From the IMG/VR virus record IMGVR_UViG_3300032334_001128, positions 1 to 64,000 of that record: DNA of 64,000 bases, one strand, 5' to 3'. Within the stretch, counting starts at the first letter, position 1. Every line of letters starts with the position of its first letter. Source of the stretch: a virus. Positions 58,040-64,000 of this stretch are shown piece after piece. A program made the translations under genes and the position numbers. Under the pieces are notes generated by a model. That model had not been told where the DNA came from. It did not search any database and was given only the letters and a program-made list of their open reading frames with translations.

Positions 58040-58121
58040 CCGCATGGTGCGGTAAGTCCCTTTGCTTTGGACCGAACAGCAAGGTATGTGAAATACGCAT
58101 ATCTCTAACTATCCTAGGAGG
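58040..58121 (+). promoter_or_regulatory. Structured leader of the capsid gene
   Basis: Hairpins CCGCA-TGG-TGCGG (58040-58052), TTGCT with AGCAA (58062-58082) and TATGTG-AAATA-CGCATA in the 137-bp gap, then TAGGAGG (58115-58121) five bases before GTG. Likely tunes translation or mRNA stability of the capsid message. Confidence 0.5.
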
Positions 58122-58125
58122 ATAA

Positions 58126-59958
58126 GTGGATCACATTAAATCGCAGGTAGATGGCCTAGCAGAACTAAGCGACGAGCAAGTCGCCGCTCTGCAAGAGTCA
58201 ATCGTACGTGAATTTGAATTGGTCGAGGGTAAAGACCCATCTCCTGAGGTTGTTGACGCTATGACGTCACTTGCCGACATGTTGGACACCGTACGCGGTG
58301 AAACCAGTCGTCGCGAGGCCGCTAAAGAAGAGCTTGCTGCTCGTGCTGCCGAAGCGACTATGCGTGTTACAGGTGAGGACGGGGAGAACCCAGTTGGCGA
58401 CATGCCAGTTGAGGAAGCTCCAGCTGAAGGTACTCCTGAAGAAGAGGCTACAGAAACCCCTGAAGAAGAGGCTGTAGAAACTCCTGAAGAAGAGGCCAAA
58501 GAAACTCCAGCTCAAGAGGACGAGGAAAAAAAGAAGGCTTACTCAGCTGAAACCTCTGACGCATCAATGACTCAGGTTGAAGGATCTGAACTATCAACCG
58601 AAGAAACCCAAACAACTACAACCGCTGACGCAGTTCAGCAGGAAGAGCAGGCCCCAGTGACCGCAGCAGCAGAAGAGAGCTTCCAGGCTCCAGCTGACCG
58701 TCAGCCTGTTATTCAGGTTTCAGAGCCAGCAAAGGTAGCAATTACCGCTGGTGCTGACATCCCTGGCTACAGTGCTGGATCATCCATCTCTGACATGACC
58801 GAAGTTGCATTAGCAATGGAGAAGAGAATTCATTCTCTACGTCGTGTTAACGGTGGAGATGGAGAGCAGCACATCGTTGCATCCATCACAACCGAATACC
58901 CAGAGGCTCGTACTCTAACAACTGACGCAGAGTCAAACGCTCTGAAGATTGCAGCCGTCGCAGGCCCAGAAGCACTTGTTGCTGCTGGTGGTCACGCAGC
59001 TCCATTCGAAGTCAAGTACGACATCTACTCAATCGGCTCAAGCAACGTTCGTCCTCTACGCGATGCATTGCCTCGCTTCCAGGCTGACCGTGGCGGTATC
59101 CGTTTCGTAACTCCTCCATCATTCGCAGCTGGTACTTATGACACAGCTGTTGGTGTATGGACTGCAGCTAACGACTCAGCTACCACTCCTAGCCCAGCAA
59201 GCAAGACTAGCTACACTGTTACAGCTGCTGCTGAAAACACAAAGGCTACTGACGCTGTAACCCTACAGCTACAGTTCGGTAACTTGATGACTCGTGCTTA
59301 CCCAGAGTTGATTGCTCGTCACAACGAGCTAGCTCTAGTTCAGCACGCTCGTGAAGCTGAGCAGAACCTACTAAGCGCACTAAGCAGCGGTTCAACTGCT
59401 GTTACAACTACTAACCTAATCGGTTTTGGTCGTGACTTCCTAGTTCAGATCCGTCGTGCAGCTGTTGCTTACCGTAACCGTCACCGTATCGCTCATGACA
59501 CTCAGCTTCAGGCTTTCATCCCTGAGTGGGTATACGACGCTATGGCAGCAGACCTAACCTTGGCAATGCCAGGTGACGGTACTCTGTCTGTATCTAAGTC
59601 AGAGATCGATGGTTACCTAGCACACAGCAACGTAACTCTAGTTGCTTCTCCAGACATGACTGTATTTGGTTCACAGAGTGCTGCTGCACTTCTTGAGTTC
59701 CCGGACAGCTTTGACTGGTACCTATTCGCTGAGGGAACATTCTTGTTCCTTGACGGTGGAACTTTGGACCTTGGAATTATTCGTGACTCCACCTTGGTTG
59801 GCACAAACGATTACAAGATGTTCATTGAAACATTCGAAGCTGTTGCAAAGGTTGGTATTGAGTCTCTCAAGGTCACCTCAACCATCAGCATCAACGGTGT
59901 TGCTGCTGCATTGCGCGACACCACAGGCGGTACTGCTGCCGCTACTATCGAGCTTTAA
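58126..59958 (+). CDS. Major capsid protein with fused N-terminal scaffold
   Basis: 610 residues, GTG start with AGGAGG. Residues 1-205 are helical and then an acidic Glu/Pro/Thr repeat (ETPEEEA), as expected for a delta/scaffold domain removed by the prohead protease. Residues 210-610 fit an HK97-fold capsid protein (AAPFEVKYDIYSIGSSNVRP, ARHNELALVQHAREAEQNLL). It builds the icosahedral shell. Confidence 0.9.
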   Translation: MDHIKSQVDGLAELSDEQVAALQESIVREFELVEGKDPSPEVVDAMTSLADMLDTVRGETSRREAAKEELAARAAEATMRVTGEDGENPVGDMPVEEAPAEGTPEEEATETPEEEAVETPEEEAKETPAQEDEEKKKAYSAETSDASMTQVEGSELSTEETQTTTTADAVQQEEQAPVTAAAEESFQAPADRQPVIQVSEPAKVAITAGADIPGYSAGSSISDMTEVALAMEKRIHSLRRVNGGDGEQHIVASITTEYPEARTLTTDAESNALKIAAVAGPEALVAAGGHAAPFEVKYDIYSIGSSNVRPLRDALPRFQADRGGIRFVTPPSFAAGTYDTAVGVWTAANDSATTPSPASKTSYTVTAAAENTKATDAVTLQLQFGNLMTRAYPELIARHNELALVQHAREAEQNLLSALSSGSTAVTTTNLIGFGRDFLVQIRRAAVAYRNRHRIAHDTQLQAFIPEWVYDAMAADLTLAMPGDGTLSVSKSEIDGYLAHSNVTLVASPDMTVFGSQSAAALLEFPDSFDWYLFAEGTFLFLDGGTLDLGIIRDSTLVGTNDYKMFIETFEAVAKVGIESLKVTSTISINGVAAALRDTTGGTAAATIEL

Positions 59959-59985
59959 GCCTTAGTAGTAAATCAGTAATCGTTG

Positions 59986-60009
59986 AGGGGGGCCCGGAAA
60001 CGGGTCCCC
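59986..60009 (+). terminator. GC-rich hairpin after the capsid gene
   Basis: GGGGGGCCCG-GAAA-CGGGTCCCCC. A U run does not follow directly, so it may be partial and serve to lower expression of downstream genes. Confidence 0.6.
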
Positions 60010-60050
60010 CAATACGAAAAAACTTTAAACTTTTTTATTAAGGAATATAA

Positions 60051-61190
60051 ATGGCCACTTTTGACGGAGCGTTTCCAGCCCCGAAGATCGTACCTTCCGC
60101 ATTTGGATTGTTTTCTGTAGTTAAGCCGGAAAATCCAAATTCTGAAGATAAGTGGGTTCGTGGTTTTAACCAATGGTGGGAGACCAGACCTAACTATGTA
60201 CGTAACTGGGATGAAACTAGCACTACTTCTTATGTAGTTGATACTAATCCAGCTGCTCCTCGTTACAGCTACCACATTCCATTTTTTATCGAATCTGAAG
60301 ATTTTGCTTCGACTTTTGGTCTTAATGGTGAAGACAGATTTGCAAAAGTTCTTCGTCAACTTGAAGGTGTCTCTCAGAAAGCCTGTGAAGTAGAACTTTG
60401 GGATGGTGCAGTAGCACTCCAAGGAACTGGCACTGACTTAGTAAACCCATACCTATCTAAGGGATCTAGCGTCACGGTTCTTTCGGGACGTAAGTCTGAT
60501 GGCTCAATTGCAGATCCTACTTCTGATGGTGCAGCAATTTCTGTTAAGCATGGTGTAGCTGTGCTTGAGTATCAAATTGGTCAGTACTCTTCTGGTGGTG
60601 AGCAGGGCTGGATCCACATGACTCGTGATGCAGCTGCAGTTCTTAGTTCTTATAATCAAATGGTATTCCACCAACCCGGAGCTTTAAATACACAGCACCT
60701 ACAGACTTTTGGTGGTACCCCTCTAATAGTCGGATCTGGCTACTCAGGTAACGGTCCAGTAGTTAACGTAACTAATAAGGCTGCTGACGGAACTAACGCA
60801 ACTTTAACTACAGCTAACAACCACGGCCTTGCTGTTGGTGACACTGTAGTTGTTACTGGTGTTGACTCTACTTTCAATGGTACTTATGTGACTACCACTG
60901 GTACTACCGCAACTACGATTAAGTATGCTAAAGCATCTACTGTATCTTCTACTGCCGCTACTGGCACTGCTCAAATGCAGGCTAATAGCCGCTACAAATG
61001 GATTTACGCATCAGGTGAAGTACGAGTTTATCTCGGAAAAGCTGAAGTGGTAAATGACAGCTTAGCTCAAGGCTATGGTGTTACATCAAATCAAAATGAC
61101 ATGAAAATTAAAGCTACTCGTGCAGCCGCCGTGTACTTTGATACATCCATCCACCTAGGTGTCAAGGTTGACTTGACTCTAACAAACTAA
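60051..61190 (+). CDS. Structural protein with FCCH-like beta insertion
   Basis: 379 residues. Main domain (WVRGFNQWWETRPNYV, YHIPFFIESEDF) is interrupted near 237-310 by a beta unit with the HGL-VGD-VVVTG and FNGTY motifs, as in FCCH-like domains of phage proteins. Directly follows the capsid gene; candidates are a capsid vertex/decoration protein or a second capsid-like protein. TAAGGA precedes the ATG. Confidence 0.7.
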   Translation: MATFDGAFPAPKIVPSAFGLFSVVKPENPNSEDKWVRGFNQWWETRPNYVRNWDETSTTSYVVDTNPAAPRYSYHIPFFIESEDFASTFGLNGEDRFAKVLRQLEGVSQKACEVELWDGAVALQGTGTDLVNPYLSKGSSVTVLSGRKSDGSIADPTSDGAAISVKHGVAVLEYQIGQYSSGGEQGWIHMTRDAAAVLSSYNQMVFHQPGALNTQHLQTFGGTPLIVGSGYSGNGPVVNVTNKAADGTNATLTTANNHGLAVGDTVVVTGVDSTFNGTYVTTTGTTATTIKYAKASTVSSTAATGTAQMQANSRYKWIYASGEVRVYLGKAEVVNDSLAQGYGVTSNQNDMKIKATRAAAVYFDTSIHLGVKVDLTLTN

Positions 61191-61209
61191 CAATTAAGGA
61201 GAATAGGTA

Positions 61210-62754
61210 ATGCCTACTCAAGACTATGCAGCCAGCATCCAAGGTGTGTCGATCCGTGTCACCCGCTTGGACGCATCTGGCAACTTGATGACAGGTCCCG
61301 GTGACAGCTACGCAACATCAGCTTTCATGCGCTTGTCATTCACCCCTGAATACGAAGAAGGTGACGAGATCACTGAGAAGTCAGCAAACGGTACAGTTTG
61401 TGTAACTTACAAGTCTCCAGACACTCTGAAGCGTATCACTATGGAACTAGCTATTTGTGAGCCAGATCCAGAACTAACTGCTCTATTATCTGGTGGTCTC
61501 TTGCTTCGCAAGAACCTAGGTACTTTTGCTTCAGCTAACAACCAGTCAATTGGTTGGGCAGCTCCAGGTGTTGGCGATGACCCAGCAGGTAACGGTGTTG
61601 CTATTGAAGCTTGGTCATGGGCTATTAAGAACGGTAAGAAGGCAGGAACTCTTCCTTACTTCCACTGGGTATTCCCATACGTTAAGGTTCGTCAGTCAGG
61701 TGACCGCGTTATTGAAAACGGTCTATTGGCTAACACATTCGAAGGCTACGGTCTAGGAAACCCTAACTTTGCATCTGGTATTGATGGTCGCTGGGAGTTC
61801 CCAACTGCAGCTGAGCGTCCTTACTCATACGCACGTTCTGCTTGGGCTCCAGTAGGTCTATCTGGTTTCTACACTTGGAACTACGCTGGTGAAGGTACTA
61901 CCGAACTTGGTACTCCTAACTACACAGCTGTTACTTCACTTGATGGTCTTAACTACAGCCTATCTACTGAAGCAATCACAACTGCTGGTGCGATCACTCT
62001 AGTTACTTCAGCTAGCCACACTTACAGCGTTGGCGACAGCATTACAGTCGGTAACGCAGATACTACTTACCTAGTAACTAACAAGGCTGCTACTACTTCT
62101 ACTGTAACTTTGACACTTGCGTCTGGTCACGGTGTTGTAGTTGGTGACAAGATCATTGTTTCAATTGGTGACAGTGCATTTGACGGTACTTATGGTGTAG
62201 CTACAGTGTCGACTAACGACATTACCTACGCTAAGACCAATGCGGTTGCTGTGACTAGCGTTGCTGTAAACAGTTCATCTGCTGTTGTTACTCGCAGCAT
62301 CTTCAATGGTACATTCACTGCTCTTGCAGGTACAACTGGAACTAGCGTTGCTGTTGCTCGTCGTGTTGCAATTTCAGCATGTACAGGCGCTACAACTACT
62401 GGTACATACACTGCTACAGCTCACGGTCTAGTTACTGGTCAGCTAGTGACAGTGACTGGTTTCTCGACTAACGCAGCATTCAACGTTACCGCTGCTGCTA
62501 TTACAGTAACTGGTGTAAACACCTTCACTGCAACTATCTCAAGCACAACCGCTACAGAAACTATTGCGGCCGTTGCTCAGGTAACTCGTGGTACTGCAAT
62601 CACTGCAACTGCGGTTCCTTACGGTGCTTCTGTTTCATCAGCTGTGGCTGGTACTGCAGGTACAACTGGATACAACGTTCCTGGTAACATCAACTACAAC
62701 CCTGATGTTGCAATTGACCGCGTTATCAAGTCTAACGAGGACCCAACCTCTTAA
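61210..62754 (+). CDS. Probable major tail (tube) protein with beta insertions
   Basis: 514 residues. The first 240 residues (FTPEYEEGDEITEKSANGTVCVTYKSPDTLKR, ending in WNYAGEGT) fit a tail-tube protein. The C-terminal half contains two or more FCCH-like units (HGVVVGDKIIVS, HGLVTGQLVTVTG) rich in Thr and Ala, probably surface-exposed. Its position before the head-tail adaptor gene is unusual for a tube protein, so this is moderate. Confidence 0.6.
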   Translation: MPTQDYAASIQGVSIRVTRLDASGNLMTGPGDSYATSAFMRLSFTPEYEEGDEITEKSANGTVCVTYKSPDTLKRITMELAICEPDPELTALLSGGLLLRKNLGTFASANNQSIGWAAPGVGDDPAGNGVAIEAWSWAIKNGKKAGTLPYFHWVFPYVKVRQSGDRVIENGLLANTFEGYGLGNPNFASGIDGRWEFPTAAERPYSYARSAWAPVGLSGFYTWNYAGEGTTELGTPNYTAVTSLDGLNYSLSTEAITTAGAITLVTSASHTYSVGDSITVGNADTTYLVTNKAATTSTVTLTLASGHGVVVGDKIIVSIGDSAFDGTYGVATVSTNDITYAKTNAVAVTSVAVNSSSAVVTRSIFNGTFTALAGTTGTSVAVARRVAISACTGATTTGTYTATAHGLVTGQLVTVTGFSTNAAFNVTAAAITVTGVNTFTATISSTTATETIAAVAQVTRGTAITATAVPYGASVSSAVAGTAGTTGYNVPGNINYNPDVAIDRVIKSNEDPTS

Positions 62755-62769
62755 TAGACAAGTAAGAAC

Positions 62770-62815
62770 GGGCGGCGCGTTAGAGTGTTTATCACAAAAC
62801 GCGTCGCCCGCTTCA
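62770..62815 (+). terminator. GC-rich hairpin
   Basis: GGGCGGCGCGTT pairs with AACGCGTCGCCC (one G-U), loop of 16 nt, before the adaptor gene. Confidence 0.65.
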
Positions 62816-62831
62816 CTAAGGAGAAGATTAA

Positions 62832-63941
62832 ATGACAGCTCTATGGGTTACACCATCAGATCTAGGATCTTACGAAAACACAGAGTTTGCTCAGGAGGCC
62901 TGCGAAATGGCATCCTATCTAATGTGGACTATGTCTGGTAGAAAGTTCACTGGAGAAGTAACTGTAACTGAACGTTACGTTTGTGCTAAGCGTGCATACC
63001 GTATGGGCCCTTCTTCTAAAAACTACTATGCCACACTAATTTCTGGTGAGGTATACAATATTCCGATCACTGATTTCCAAGAATATGCTGAATTGGTATC
63101 GGACGGTCTCTCCCCTGAGTCACGTATTAAGTTACGTGGTAGACCGATAACAAAGATCCATTCAGTTCGTATTAGGACCGGAGCTATCCTTAGTGAGGAT
63201 AGTTATTACCTAGTGGATCACTCTACGTTACAGGCAGCAGCAGGTGTTCCATGGACTCCTTGTAACGTTGAAGTAACCTACACTTATGGCTCTCCTATTC
63301 CAACAGCTGGAAAAATGGCTGCTCGTACTCTTGCCATTGAGTTTGCAAAGCTCTGGGCTGGAGATGATGACTGTATGCTTCCACAGCGTATTACATCTAT
63401 TTCTCGCCAGGGTGTTTCATACACACTTCTAGACTCACAAGACTTTATTGAGGACGTTAGAACCGGTCTATATATAGTAGATCTATTTCTGAAGTCAATC
63501 AACCCAGACAAGGCTAGAGCTAGAGCTAAGGTGTTCTCTCCTGATGCTCCTAGAGGACGTCGCTATACTCGTAAGGAATTACCACTTGCAGTTAATGCTG
63601 CTACTGACATTACCTTAAACAGGGATACTACTGCAACTTGGACATCTGCTGGCAAAGCCGGTGTTGATGTAAGTCTATTTTTTGATGAACCTGGATGGAC
63701 CCCTAGCGTGACTCTAAGAAGTTATTCTGGATCTAAAACAGTAGAAATTACTGCAGCTGACATCACCCTTAACAGCGGTGCTGAGACTGTAACTTTTCCG
63801 GTCACATACAAGAATGCCTGGGGTGCTCTTGGAATGGTAGATCCTGGAACATGGACTCTATACGCAACTAAGACTGTTGCTGGTGTTACGACCGTATCAG
63901 AGATTGAGACTGGAAACCTCCAGATCAAGTTATATAACTAG
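62832..63941 (+). CDS. Head-to-tail adaptor
   Basis: 369 residues. The N-terminal 230 residues (VTPSDLGSY, EMASYLMWTMSGRKF, GRPITKIHSVRI, NVEVTYTYGSPIP) follow the pattern of gp6/gp15-type connector proteins. The last 110 residues form an added beta domain (TWTSAGKAGVDVSLFF). AAGGAG precedes the ATG. Confidence 0.78.
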   Translation: MTALWVTPSDLGSYENTEFAQEACEMASYLMWTMSGRKFTGEVTVTERYVCAKRAYRMGPSSKNYYATLISGEVYNIPITDFQEYAELVSDGLSPESRIKLRGRPITKIHSVRIRTGAILSEDSYYLVDHSTLQAAAGVPWTPCNVEVTYTYGSPIPTAGKMAARTLAIEFAKLWAGDDDCMLPQRITSISRQGVSYTLLDSQDFIEDVRTGLYIVDLFLKSINPDKARARAKVFSPDAPRGRRYTRKELPLAVNAATDITLNRDTTATWTSAGKAGVDVSLFFDEPGWTPSVTLRSYSGSKTVEITAADITLNSGAETVTFPVTYKNAWGALGMVDPGTWTLYATKTVAGVTTVSEIETGNLQIKLYN

Positions 63942-63954
63942 AAAAGAGTAGAGA

Positions 63955-64000
63955 ATGTCAGTTCAGACAAACTTCCGTGCCGTCGACATGCTCGGTGGCG
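63955..64000 (+). CDS. Head-tail or tail-completion gene, 3' part outside the window
   Basis: ATG at 63955, 13 bp after the adaptor gene, reading MSVQTNFRAVDMLGG to the window edge. AAAGAGTAGAGA is a modest ribosome-binding site. By gene order a further connector or tail-completion protein is expected. Confidence 0.6.
   Translation, partial: MSVQTNFRAVDMLGG

Noticed and set aside
1-64000. Integrase, attachment site or lysogeny module
   Set aside because: Three small XRE proteins are present, but no integrase, excisionase or partition gene could be recognised, so a temperate life-style is not supported here.

Overview
The window is part of the genome of a large tailed phage of Actinobacteria, probably a siphovirus. 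The evidence is the set of head proteins in typical actinophage order, actinobacterial-style leaderless genes, an iron-box motif of the DtxR/IdeR type, and many small conserved actinophage proteins. The DNA is fairly AT-rich for such a phage. I see no integrase, tRNA or CRISPR array. The host genus cannot be fixed from this sequence.

Layout. (1) 1-2.6 kb: the 3' part of a CHAP/peptidoglycan-binding lysin, then small acidic and zinc-ribbon proteins. (2) 2.7-6.2 kb: an unknown gene, a MoxR-type AAA+ ATPase and a VWA/HExxH protein. (3) 6.9-29.1 kb: about 65 very small genes, mostly arranged as independent cassettes. A typical cassette is a spacer rich in palindromic tetramers, an ACACGCC box, a promoter of the form TTGCSAAATGTC-N9-GGTRTAAWCTGG, a purine-rich CGAAAGGAAA ribosome-binding site, one to four overlapping short genes and a hairpin terminator. 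Recognisable products are an A24 prepilin peptidase, three XRE-type regulators, an orphan HicA-like protein, an NlpC/P60 lipoprotein, a dual-specificity phosphatase, a DUF3846 protein and an Api92-like protein. Three cassette-like units appear to encode structured RNAs instead of proteins. (4) 29.1-33.3 kb: small membrane proteins, a GATC-encoded Asp-repeat/peptidoglycan-binding protein, a two-HTH protein and the large terminase. (5) 33.3-34.5 kb: a gene-free region with a GATC array, an AGCT array and two iron-box-like palindromes. (6) 34.5-64 kb: the head operon, with a small HTH protein, two small proteins, portal, a Dps-like fusion, a 4,795-residue giant protein, a 1,570-residue prohead-protease polyprotein, major capsid protein, two beta-rich structural proteins and a head-tail adaptor.

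How it may fit together. The giant protein carries about 25 copies of a G-F-x-Q-x-x-G motif between its modules and ends in two ArdC-like antirestriction/metallopeptidase units. It lies between the portal and the protease/capsid genes. My main hypothesis is a capsid-packaged cargo polyprotein, cut or loaded at these motifs and delivered with the DNA, comparable in logic to the P1 Dar or T4 internal proteins. The Dps-like protein in the same operon and the two iron boxes upstream suggest a link to iron or to DNA protection. A second hypothesis concerns the small-gene region: three hairpin or RNA elements expose sequence complementary to the shared ribosome-binding site and could act on many cassettes at once. 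No searches could be run; family names rest on motif recognition.
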